From assembly GCF_048544455.1 (NCBI RefSeq), contig NC_133537.1, forward strand, positions 310,657,738 through 310,721,737: DNA of 64,000 bases, given 5' to 3'. Shown here piece by piece: positions 33,672 to 44,981 of this stretch (positions are counted from its first letter, which is position 1; every line of letters starts with the position of its first letter). The stretch is from Silene latifolia. Lineage: Eukaryota; Streptophyta; Magnoliopsida; Caryophyllales; Caryophyllaceae. A program made the position numbers and the translations under genes. The notes beneath the pieces were generated by a model that was not told where the DNA came from, ran no database searches, and saw only the letters and a program-made list of their open reading frames with translations.

Positions 33672-36623
33672 CTATCCTTTATTTTATGTTTCTAATTCAA
33701 CTATGGCATTTTGATACAAAGTTGTGATAATCTATCCCCTTTTTATTGTAAATAGGGCCTCCTTCAAGCAAAGACAAAGGAAAGGAAAAGCAAGCTTGAG
33801 AAATCATCAAGGAGCTAGAAGTAGCTACCAATGAAGCTTGTCTTTTTTATTATTGTCTTATTTTAAGTTGTGTTTCGGATTTTTAGAACTATTTTAATTT
33901 CCGTGTTCGACATGGAAATGGTTGATCCTTTCTAAACAATGGTTGTATTTTGGATTATGGTGGCTTGGTTTGCAACCCAAGTCACCCCTTTTAACGTATT
34001 TCCTTGTTCTAAAAATTCGTCTTTATATGCTTGCACATAGAAACATATGATCATCTACTTAAAGTGATCCAATAGACAACTATAATGATGGGATTCATAA
34101 TATGTCCACAAGCTTAAGGTTTGTGTATGATCAATTATAAAGTGATGTTGAGTTGATGAACTCTCCTAAAGAAATGTCAATTACCAAGTACACTCATCAA
34201 ATTTAAAATCTATTAGTCAATCTATGAGATAGTCCTCCCTCTATTTCGAAATCATCACTTGTGTCTCATAAACTATCTTTGAATATTTAGTGTATTTATT
34301 CTAAAGATAGAGTGGGAGAAAAATGAAGACACAAAGAATACAAAAGAAAGAATGATTTGTATACCAAATTATATAGTATACATGAATAGATGAGATATAT
34401 GGTCTCGAATAGATGAGATCTACATGACAAAAGAGACCAAGTGAAGTAATCAAAAGAATATGTTCTCAAGATAACTACACGAGGAGACCATAAGAAAGTT
34501 TTGAAAGAAAATGACTAAAGAAAAGTCTTAACAAGAGATTTGGCTAGTTTATGAACAATATTTGACCAAGAGTTTCAATATTGATATTTAATTAAGAGCC
34601 TAAATGAAACAAAGTTGCATCCTTGAATATAAATGAGATTTATGATTAAAAGTTGCAAAGGAAGATATGCCGATATCTACAAAAGCTAAGTTAATTGTTA
34701 ACCACGCTAGTGTCATTACTTAACCTCATTATGAAAATGAAATGGTTAAACCTCCTTCCGGAAAAGGGTATTTTGAGAAGAACGTGTATTAAATGAAATT
34801 CACATTTAAATAATGACATTGCTACGCATCATTATAAAATGAATGAGTTAGAGATTAAAAATCTCTTTCCATAAGTTTAAGATTGAAACCTTTTCAAAAT
34901 AGGTATTTTGAAAAGATATGTTGGGAACATATATGGTTTTATCTTAATAACTTGGCAAAGCAAAATGTATTTAAATTCTTGAAATATTTCAATTGAGTAG
35001 TCAATTACGAAACATGTGGAATTGAATGGGAGTTTGAAATTATCATGTGAAGACATGAAATTTAGTGGGAGCAATCATCTTGTAAAATTTATAACTCATT
35101 GCTCATTGAGAATGACGAGCTAGTACTATATTTACAAAGAAGTATTTGAGTTTTCAATTCTGGATGAAAATGGACTATGATGAATCCAATCACATCATGA
35201 GATGTTGGATAGGTATTGAGATATACACATCAAATCAACGAGAAACATAGGTTATTCATATCGATGAAAATGGAATTACCATAAGCAGTCGTGGTTATTC
35301 ATTGAACCTAAGAATGGTTGATCACATGATTTAAAGATTACTAATGTTTCCACCATTAGAATAATCATGCACATGTCCAATAATGAATCATATGCTTAAG
35401 ATCATGATGAGTCATTGGTAAGCCATAGAAGAATCGTCATGAATTATCGAGGAGAACTAATGAGCTATTCTAGTGTTTAACAGAACACTCTATTATGTGA
35501 CAAGAAGTTGCACATATTGAAATTCGAAAACGCGTAAGGATTGATGAAGATTCTAAGCTAATTAAGCTTAAAGAGAAATAAGAAGTTGGAAGGATACTAA
35601 GTTATAGTAAGAAGTTACTCAAAACTAGTATTTTCTAATATGCTAGGACTTATGAGAAGTGCTAGGCTAATCATCTTGACAATTGTTGCAAGACCCTACA
35701 AAACGTATACCTAGTGTATTGCGAGTTGATAGAACACTTGACCAGTGCAAGTTATATCATCCACCACAATTCGTTGGTTATGTGATAAACAACAAGAAAG
35801 TTCTTTCAAGATAAAGAACCTAAACCTAGGTTGGGAACCTAGATGTGTACTTGGTAAGGTTCATGCTATGAGAGATAACATGAATATAAAGGAAAGTGCA
35901 ATACAAGAAGTATGAACACATGGACACATGGTATGTTAAACTTTTATTGCAATCAACAAGTGTTTTCACACTTATATACATCACAAGGTAGTAATATGGT
36001 ATTGACTACCCGAATATGATGTCCACATTTGTCGTTTGAGTTATTATTAACTCACCTTATACTTTGTTACATCTAAACGGGTTGTAGAGACAATTGAACC
36101 CCGTTAAAGTGAACACGAATTAACATAGTATTCGCCCATAGTCACTTGTATGAGGTGACGTCTCGAAGTGACTAGAGTGTGATGCGATTGATGGCAAGTT
36201 CAAATGCCATAGAGTCATATGAGATGACTAGTCGATCACATAGGCGATTTAGGAACACTTTGTCGGGCCTTATGACCGCTTATAGAGTTCTGGCAAATTT
36301 ATATAGCCTGGTCGTGGCGAGAGCTACTATAGTATTCTAATGAGTCGATTCTTTTGACTAAAGACTGTTCGCCTAAGGTGGCACAGTTTCAGATTAACTT
36401 TGATTTATGTTACTACGACCTTCGTAAATGGGGTCAAATGGGCATATTTTGGGTTATGATGGTTGTGGCTAGTCGAAGAGAATAAGTGTAATAGGAATTG
36501 TCCACTCCTTGTCAGGGTTATAACAATATCTCAGGGCCACACGAGGAGTAATGAACTGGAAATGCGTGGCCATGCTCGGAAGGTATCTATGGTAGATAAA
36601 TCCGGTCAATCCGTTATTCTCCA
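33672..36623 (+). other. Copia-2 interior with no readable pol
   Basis: Nearly 3 kb of AT-rich sequence with no frame above about 75 codons and no copia pol motif. The last 300 bases match the tail of copia-1. Either pol decayed fully or the family never carried it; the near-identical LTRs favour the latter. Confidence 0.65.
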
Positions 36624-38002
36624 TGTAATACTACGGTTTTATGAGTCTCTGGGTACTCTATCGAGTGGGCCTTACTCTGTCGAGTAAGGGTGTGTTGCGT
36701 TTTAAAATAGTTTCTAACCTGTTGGGTACTCGATCGAGTAACCTTGATACTCGATCAAGTAGGGGGCACTCGATCGAGTATCTCAGCTACTCGATCGAGT
36801 AGCCGGTTTACGGGGGGATGATTTGTCGGGTTTTGTTAATAATGCGATTTGGTATATAATTACTTCCGTCACTTTCTTTAAACACTTTTATAAACCTAAT
36901 CACTTTCAAAGAGAAAACAAACTACGTTCTTCGCATCAATCGCATTGTTGGCAAATCCCGGAGCTTGGAAGGTCGGATTTCACCTTTCTTTATACCTTTG
37001 TGATCCTTGCGTCGAGGGTAAGATCTATGTACCATTTTTATAGTATTTCGTTAAAGTTAGTTAAACCCTAATATTGGGATTTGGGGGTTTTGTTGTGTTT
37101 CCTGATTGGTAGTGATTATATGTTTGTATGTTAGGAAGAGGATTCGTAGAAGAAGCCTTTTGATATCAGCTGTGAGATCGTCTGACTATGTTGCTTTCCA
37201 GGTAGGGTTTCCCTACTCAGTATTAGTCCCATAATGTGTATTTGGTGTTTTGTGGTTGTTGAATATTGTCATACTCGTATTGTGACGATTGCTGGATTTG
37301 GTTGTTGATAATAGTTATGATTGTTTGTATCTGTCTGTGTTCTTCGGGGCGCGTCCTTGGCTGAGTGAAGTCACTTGCGGAAGTGGCTTCACGCCCTTGG
37401 TTCGCCTCCTGTGGAACCCACCACAGGAGGGATGTCCACATTAAGGAATTTGGGTTTATCGCTCGACGGAGATGAGCGGGGATTTGGTGGGTGCGGCTGC
37501 GGTCCCCCACTGGCGGCGTGGAGTGACCTGTTGCGATGGGCACTCTGGCAGGGCTACACACTTTAGTGTGTAGTCAGGATTGTGGAGTTGGGATTGGAGT
37601 TCGGAGTATACATGTGATGATTGAGCTGTTTGTTTCTTGTGTTGTTGGTTTATATAAATTGTGTGATTAGTCATCGACCCGTTTATTGTTTTAAAAACTG
37701 TGGTGATCCATTCGGGGATGGTGAGCAGTTGTCGAGCAGGTATGAGTCGAGTTACATGGGATAGCTGGGATGTGCCACCGTCTGATGATAGAGTCTTCCG
37801 CTGTAGTATGATAGTTTCTTAAACATTTCTTTTAGTTGTTGGTTTTGAGAACATGTAACCGTATTTTGGTATTTGGTTTTGGATTGTAACCTTTCACTAA
37901 AGTTATACTATTTAAATGTTGTTTCGTTATTATCTTATGATTATCATTGCCTCGGGCAACCGAGTGGTCCTGGTAAGGCACTTGGAGTATGGGGGTATTA
38001 CA
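36624..38002 (+). repeat. Gypsy-A 5' LTR
   Basis: 1379 bp, TGTAATACTACGG...GGTATTACA. It carries six TACTCGATCGAGTA-type palindromes (36652-36802) and the stem-loop CTACACACTTTAGTGTGTAG (37554-37573). It lacks 23 bp present in the 3' LTR at about 44921, between two GAG triplets. Confidence 0.95.
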
Positions 38003-38005
38003 AAA

Positions 38006-38017
38006 TGGTATCAGAGC
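38006..38017 (+). other. Gypsy-A primer-binding site
   Basis: TGGTATCAGAGC, three bases after the LTR, complementary to initiator methionine tRNA. The following gacgat..tgaaacctg is also found after the PBS of gypsy-C. Confidence 0.9.
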
Positions 38018-38410
38018 GACGATCTTGAAACCTGTAACCAATGAATCTAATGAATATAGGGAGTCAATTAAAATGAACCCGGGGTAAAGGTTGTAGGAGC
38101 TAATGCAAAGACTTGGGAGACGTCCTAAAGTCGCGAACTCGCCCTACAATTTTGAACCGGTCACATGGGGGGGTATATGTCAAGGTCGTATGTGATGTTT
38201 GCTAGTTTGTATGCAATGTGACGATACATGTTGTGAATTGTTGGATGTTTATTATGTGGCATTTGATAACATGAAATAGTTATTTTGTTGATCATATGAA
38301 GAGTTGTGTAGAATTGTATGCTTAACTATATTATAATGCTGAGGTTATAAAGTTGTATAGTATGTTGGGATATGTGAGATAATATGCCGGTAATATATAC
38401 GAGTCAGCAT

Positions 38411-38677
38411 GACTCGATCGAGTAGGGGGTACTCGATCGAGCAGGTGAGGTACTCGGTCGAGTGGGTATTTGACGTTTTTATAACCAGAATCGTGTTTTT
38501 GGGGACTCGATCGAGTACATAAGGCACTCGAACGAATAGGGGGTGCTACTCGGTCGAGTATGTTAGAGATCAGAAGGTCTGTTTTGGGTCTGATGTCGGG
38601 GCACTCGATCGAGTATAGTGGGCACTCGATCGAGTAGCCTCTACTCGATCGAGTAGGTTTAGGCACTCGATCGAGTG
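38411..38677. repeat. Array of ten ACTCGATCGAGT palindromes in the gypsy-A leader
   Basis: Copies at about 38411, 38430, 38452, 38505, 38525, 38547, 38602, 38623, 38643 and 38664. Five read ACTCGATCGAGTA exactly; the rest differ at one to three positions. The array lies between PBS and gag. Each full copy is a self-complementary 12-14-mer. Confidence 0.9.
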
Positions 38678-38755
38678 TGTTCTGGGCAGTCTGCTTTCGT
38701 GTTTTGAGGTTTTAATCCGTATGTTTATATCTACCCTTTCTTATATAGTTTCAAG

Positions 38756-39880
38756 ATACCGCCCAAGAGAAACGCCTTGTATGCGAGAGCTGAGAGCATG
38801 AACATCGACGATGTAGTTAAGATGTTGGAGCACCAAGATGCTCTTACTGAGGCCCTAAAGAGAGTGGGAAAGGATAAGGAGTTTGACCACTCCAAGATCA
38901 GCCTTTATATAGCGAGGTTTAACCCAAAAGAGTACAAGGAGACCGGGGAGCCTAATCTTCTCGACAACTGGCATCGTGAGATGGAGAACATACTGGACTT
39001 GGTACACTGTCCTGATGAGATGAGAGTAGAACAAGATGCATTCTACCTGAGGGAAGCAGCTGGTGAGTGGTGGGATAAGGTGAAGGTGAGTGCTAGGGAG
39101 ATGTACACAAAGCAGGGCTTACCTGCTATACCTTGGGAAGAGTTTCGGAGGGCTATGAGAAAGGAGTTTGTACCTGAGCATGTGAGGAGTAAGATGAGGG
39201 AGGAGTTTGATGGGTTTAGGATGACATCTGACATGTCAGTGGCTGAGTACTACAAGCAGTTTAATGAGAAGTCTAGGTATGCTGAGGATATGGGTTTGAG
39301 TGAGGAGAACTTAGCGCTGAGGTTTGAGAGGGGGTTGACCCCTAAGATCATAGATAAGTTACCCGTGGGAGTCCTTACTGATGTTAAGGAAGTTTATGAG
39401 AGGGCTGGGAGAGCCGAGAGATTGGTGGAGATGGCTCAGGAGAGAGCATTTGAGAAAAGAAAGGCTGAGAGTGAAGGTGGTGGCCAATCTAGCCATAAGA
39501 AAGGCAACCACAATCAGGCTAGAGCGTTTTCTTCTGGGTCAGGGTTCAGTGCTGGGGCTTCCTTTGCGCGTGGTCGTGTGAGTGGTAGTGGTAGTTGGGG
39601 GATGACATGCTATGGCTGTGGCGGTGTAGGCCACAAGAGGCATGAGTGTACGAGTTTACCTGGAGCTTTTCAGAGATCGGCTCAGGGGAGCTATTCTCAG
39701 GGGCCGGCACAGAGTTATGCGAACAACAGACCGTCTGGGTCGTGGTCTAACCGGGGAAGTCAGAGCTATCAGGGTGGAGGTAACTGCAACGGCGGTAATT
39801 CCTATCAGAAACCTGCTATGAACAACAACAACAATCAGGGGTCGGGTGCTAAACCGACCACATCAGCCAGTACTGTCTAG
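38756..39880 (+). pseudogene. Gypsy-A gag, start codon apparently lost
   Basis: Retrotransposon gag domain with YIARFNPKEYKETG, WHREMENILDL, EAAGEWWDKVK and YYKQFNEKSRYAEDMGL, then a Gly/Ser/Gln-rich stretch around a CCHC knuckle CYGCGGVGHKRHEC. Related gag proteins usually begin M-P-P-K-R; here the codon before PPKR is ATA (38756-38758), so the start seems lost by G to A. The next in-frame ATG is 38798. A TAG at 39878-39880 separates gag from pol in the same frame, probably from CAG. Confidence 0.85.
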
Positions 39881-42800
39881 GGAGGTGGACAGAAGACCAG
39901 TGGAAAGCTGTTCATGATGGACAAGAAAGCAGCTGGGGATGATGCACATGTTATCACTGGTACTTTTCTTGTTAACGGTATTCATATCTTTGTTTTGTTT
40001 GATTCGGGGGCGTCTCAGTCGTTTGTATCTTCGAGTCATGTTAAACGGTTGGGTTTGAGGGTATATGAGTCTGTAAGTGAGAAAGTTTTTATACCTTCGG
40101 GTGAGTCTGTATCATGTGGGAGGTTGTATAGAGATGTGTCTATGATAGTTGGGCAAGTTGATCTACCTGTAGACTTGCTAGAGTTTCCTTTTGACGGTTT
40201 TGAGATGATAGTCGGGATGGATTGGTTGGGAAAGTATAAAGCTAAGATAGAATGTCATCAAAAGAAAGTGTCTTTGAGAGGTCCTAAGGGTGTTAGTGTG
40301 TCTTATCGTGGGTTTGTGGTCAAACCCAAAGTTAAATTGATTGCAGCTGTTACCTTGAAGTCCTATCTGAGGAAGGGATACCCTTTGATCTTGTGCCACG
40401 TGAGAGATGACCGGATAAAGAGTCCGACAATTGATCAGATACCAGTGGTGGGAGAGTTTGCAGATGTTTTTCCAGAGGAGATTCCGGGGTTGCCACCGAA
40501 GAGGGAGATAGATTTCACGGTTGAGTTGAAACCGGGGACGGGGCCAATCTCTAAGGCACCGTACCGGATGGGTCCTAAAGAGATGGGGGAGCTCAGGAAA
40601 CAGTTAGATGATCTAATAGAGAAGGGATACATTAGACCTAGTGTATCGCCGTGGGGAGCACCAGTTCTTTTTGTGAAGAATAAAGATGGGAGTTTGAGGT
40701 TGTGCATAGACTACAGGGAGCTGAACCAAGTGACAGTGAAGAAAAAGTATCCTTTGCCAAGGATAGATGACCTGTTTGATCAGTTGAGTGGTGCATCAGT
40801 CTTTTCCAAGATTTATTTGAGGTCGGGGTACCATCAGGTGAAGATTAGAGAGGTGGACATACCAAAGACAGCTTTCACGTCGAGGTATGGCCATTATGAG
40901 TATGTGGTGATGTCGTTTGGGTTATCTAATGCACCGGCCGTGTTTATGGATTTGATGAACAGAATCTTCAGACAGCTTTTGGACAAGTTTGTAGTGGTGT
41001 TTATCTATGACATCTTAGTCTACTCCAAGACTAAGGAGGAGCATGAGGAGCATCTGAGGATTGTGTTGCAGACTTTGAGGGAGCATGAGTTATATGCTAA
41101 GCTGTCCAAGTATGAGTTCTGGTTGGAGAAAGTTTCTTTCTGGGGCATGTGATCTCTAAGAATGGGGTAGCTGTGGATCTGGCAAAGATTGAGGCAGTGA
41201 CAAAGTGGGAAGCACCAAAGAATGTTGCTGAGATCAGGAGTTTCTTGGGTTTATATGGATACTACAGACGGTTCATGAAAGATTTTTCCAAGATTGCTAG
41301 ACCTATGATAGCGTTGATGAGGAAAGAGAACAGGTTTCGTTGGGATGAGAGTTGTGAGACGGCGTTCCAAACACTAAAGGAGCGTTTGACCACAGCTCCT
41401 ATCTTAGCATTGCCTGAAGGGATCGAGAACTTTGAGGTGTATACAGATGCCTCAAAGAACGGGTTGGGATGTGTGTTGATGCAGAACGGTAAGGTGCTTG
41501 CCTATGCTTCTAGGCAATTGAAGCCGTATGAGGAGAACTATCCTACACATGATCTGGAGTTGGGTGCAGTGGTGTTTGCTCTCAAGATATGGAGACATTA
41601 CCTTTATGGGGCGACCTTTAAGGTATTTTCGGATCACAAGAGTCTCAAGTACATCTTCACTCAAAAGGAGTTGAACTTGAGACAGAGGAGGTGGATGGAG
41701 TTGATTGGCGATTATGACATGGATATTATCTACCATGAAGGGAAAGCCAATGTTGTTGCAGATGCTTTGAGTAGGAAGAGTGTACATTCTTTGTGTACAG
41801 CTCTATCTTTTATGAGGTTGAGAGATGAGGTGGGGAGGTTTGGGATACATATGATGCAGAGAGGGGATGCCATGGGAGATTTGATAGTGCAGCCTGATCT
41901 TTATGATGATAGTCGAGGTAAACAAGCGTTGGATCCTAAGATGGTTGAGTGGAGAGCTGAAGTAGAGAAAGGGACAGTGTCTCGATTCTCTATTCATACA
42001 GATGGTAGTTTGAGGTTTGATGGTAGGTGGTATGTCCCTAATGATGAGGAGCTGAAAAAGACAATCATGACAGAGGCACATTGTACACCGTATTCAGTAC
42101 ATCCAGGTGGTGACAACCTGTACAAGGATTTAAAGAACACGTTTTGGTGGCCTGGGATGAAGAAAGAAACAGCTGAGTTTGTGGCCCGTTGGTTAACATG
42201 CCAGAGAGTTAAAGGGGAACAGCGACGACCACAAGGTAAGATTCAATCTTTAGAGGTACCTGAGTGGAAGTGGGAATCCATTTCTATGGATTTTATCGTG
42301 GGTTTGCCAAAGAGTCAACAGGGTAACAACATGATATGGGTAATAATGGATCGACTGACCAAGTCAGCTCACTTTGTGCCAATGAAAGATACATGGACTA
42401 AAGAACAATTGGCTATGGCTTATCGGAAGAATGTGCTAAAGTTACATGGGGTTCCTAAAGACATAGTATCAGACAGAGATGCGAGATTTATCTCAAGGTT
42501 TTGGAAAGAGTTGCAGGAATATTTGGGAACAACTTTGAAGATGAGTACAGCGTTTCATCCTGCGACAGACGGTCAGACTGAGAGAACGATCAAGACTCTT
42601 GAGGATATGTTGCGAGCTTGTGTGATGGACTTTGGTGGTAGCTGGGAACAGAGGTTGGATTTGATAGAGTTTTCTTACAACAACAGCTATCACACTAGTA
42701 TTGGTATGTCACCGTTTGAGGCTTTATATGGGAGGAGATGTAGGAGTCCGATTTGTTGGGACGACAGTGCTGAGGCAGTGGTTCTAGGACCAGAGATGGT

Positions 42801-43351
42801 GTATGAGATGGTTGAACAGATTAAGATGATCAGGGAACGGATGAGAGCAGCTCAGGATAGGCAAAAGAGTTATGCGGATCTACATTTTAGGGATATAGAG
42901 TTTCGAGGTTGGGGACAACGTTTTTCTGAAAGTGTCTCCTATGCGTGGGGTTATGAGATTTGGGAAGAAAGGCAAGCTGAGTCAGAAGTTCATAGGGCCT
43001 TATGAGATCTTAGAGCGGGTTGGAGAGGTTGCATATCGTCTGGCTTTACCAGCTGCGTTAGAGAGAGTGCATAATGTGTTTCATGTATCTCAGCTGCGGA
43101 AGTATGTGAGTGACCCGTCACATGTGTTAGAGGCAGAGAGCTTAGAGCTAGATGAGTCCTTATCATATCTTGAGGTGCCTAAGCAGATTCTTGACCGGAA
43201 GGTTAGGAAGACTAGGAGTGGGTAGACAGTTTTGCTTAATATCCTTTGGTCTAACCACGAGTCTGAGGAAGCTACATGGGAGGCAGAGGAGGCCATGAGA
43301 GAGCGTTACCCTTTCCTTTTTGATCAGGTATGTATGGTTACGGCGACGTAA
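39881..43351 (+). pseudogene. Gypsy-A pol: protease, RT, RNase H, integrase, tail; multiply broken
   Basis: Protease [12 protein letters not shown] with [12 protein letters not shown]; RNase H with YTDASKNGLGC, DHKSLKYI and ADALSRK; integrase with HHCC region, MDFIVGLPKS, SDRDARF and the Glu in TERTIKT; C-terminal tail to 43351. Lesions: Asp to Tyr at 40814-40816 ([11 protein letters not shown]) and 41006-41008 (FIYDILVYS), both catalytic positions of RT; a one-base deletion near 41140; a Trp codon at 42190-42192 where the integrase zinc site normally has Cys; an extra C near 42904; a TAG at 43223-43225. The family is certain, the copy is inactive. Confidence 0.95.
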
Positions 43352-43585
43352 CCTTGTTTCTTTTAGGGGGGTAGAAGATGATCGCGAAGAGTTTTTAAGA
43401 GCTTTTTATACCTTTTTATGTTGTGTCGGTATGTTTGTTGCGGTTGAGTCGGGTTGAGTTTGGGTTAGTAACATGTTTTATGTTGAGTTTTGTTTTGGTT
43501 GTTGAGTCGGGAGTGTTGTAGGGTGTGTCTTTGTTTTGTTGTGGTTTGAACTTCGGGGACGAAGTTCTTTTTAAGGAGGGAAAAC
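43352..43585 (+). other. Gypsy-A 3' untranslated tail with PPT and stem-loop
   Basis: T/G-rich tail. GAACTTCGGGGACGAAGTTC at 43548-43567 is a perfect 8-bp stem with a four-base loop, followed by tttttaaggagggaaaac (polypurine tract) abutting the LTR. The stem-loop plus PPT is conserved in gypsy-C (52709-52728 and again 53366-53385). Confidence 0.75.
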
Positions 43586-44981
43586 TATAATACTACGGTT
43601 TTATGAGTCTCTGGGTACTCTATCGGGTGGGCCTTACTCTGTCGAGTAAGGGTGTGTTGCGTTTTAAAATAGTTTCTGACCTGTTGGGTACTCGATCGAG
43701 TAACCTTGATACTCGATCAAGTAGGGGGCACTCGATCGAGTATCTCAGCTACTCGATCGAGTAGCCGGTTTACGGGGGGATGATTTGTCGGGTTTTGTTA
43801 ATAATGCGATTTGGTATATAATTTATTCCGTCACTTTCTTTAAACACTTTTATAAACCTAATCACTTTCAAAGAGAAAACACGTTTTCGCATCAATCGCA
43901 TTGTTGGCAAATCCCGGAGCTTGGAAGGTCGGATTTCACCTTTCTTTATACCTTTGTGATCCTTGCGTCGAGGGTAAGATCTACGTACCGTTTTTATAGT
44001 ATTTCGTTAAAGTTAGTTAAACCCTAATATTCGGATTTGGGGGTTTTGTTGTGTTTCGTGATTGGTAGTGATTATATGTTTCTATGTTAGGAGGAGGATT
44101 CGTAGAAGAAGCCTTTTGATATCAGCTGTGAGATCGTCTGACTGTGTTGCTTTCCAGGTAGGGTTTCCCTACTCAGTATTAGTCCCATAATGTGTTGTTG
44201 GTGTTTTGTGGTTGTTGAATATTGTCATACTCGTATTGTGACGATTGCTGGATTTGGTTGTTGATAGTAGTTGTGATTGTTTGTATCTGTCTGTGTTCTT
44301 CGGGGCGCGTCCCTGGCTGAGTGGAGTCACTTGCGGGAGTGGCTTCACGCCCTTGGTTCGCCTCCTGTGGAACCCGCCACAAGAGGGATGTGCACATTAA
44401 GGAATTTGGGTTTATCGCTCGACGGAGATGAACGGGGATTTGGTGGGTACGGCTGCGGTCCCCCACTGGCGGCGTGGAGTGACCTGTTGCGATGGGCACT
44501 CTAGCAAGGCTACACACTTTAGTGTGTAGTCAGGATTGTGGAGTTGGGATTGGAGTTCGGAGTATACATGTGATGATTGAGCTGTTTGTTTACTGTGTTG
44601 TTGGTTTATATAAATTGTGTAATTAGTACTGACCCCGTTTATTGTTTTAAAAACTGTGGTGATCCATTCGGGGATGGTGAGCAGTTGTCGAGCAGGTATG
44701 AGTCGAGTTACATGGGATAGCTAGGATGTGCCATCGTCTGATGATAGAGTCTTCCGTTGTAGCATGATAGTTTCTTAAACATTTCTTTTAGTTGTTGGTT
44801 TTGAGAACATGTAACCGTATTTAGGTATTTGGTTTTGGATTGTAACCTTTCACTAAAGTTATACTATTTAAATGTTGTTTCGTTATTGTCTTATGATTAT
44901 CATTGCCTCGGGCAACCGAGATGGTAGCATCTTTATACCTGAGTGGTCCTGGTAAGGCACTTGGAGTATGGGGGTGTTACA
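43586..44981 (+). repeat. Gypsy-A 3' LTR
   Basis: 1396 bp; its first bases are TATAATAC instead of TGTAATAC. Same palindromes (43610-43763) and stem-loop (44511-44530) as the 5' LTR; ends GGTGTTACA. Confidence 0.95.

Larger units (their letters stand above)
36624..44981 (+). mobile_element. Ty3/gypsy chromovirus-like element gypsy-A (Tekay-like)
   Basis: LTRs at 36624-38002 and 43586-44981, PBS TGGTATCAGAGC at 38006, gag, protease-RT-RNase H-integrase in gypsy order, and a polypurine tract (aaggagggaaaac). Flanking CTCCA and GTCCA are a 4/5 TSD match. The C-terminal tail after integrase resembles the chromodomain-type tail of Tekay/Del. It inserted into the 3' tail of copia-2. Confidence 0.9.

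Noticed and set aside
38411..38677. Palindrome array as a CRISPR array
   Set aside because: Units are 12-14 bp, variable and irregularly spaced (15-60 bp), inside a plant retrotransposon leader.
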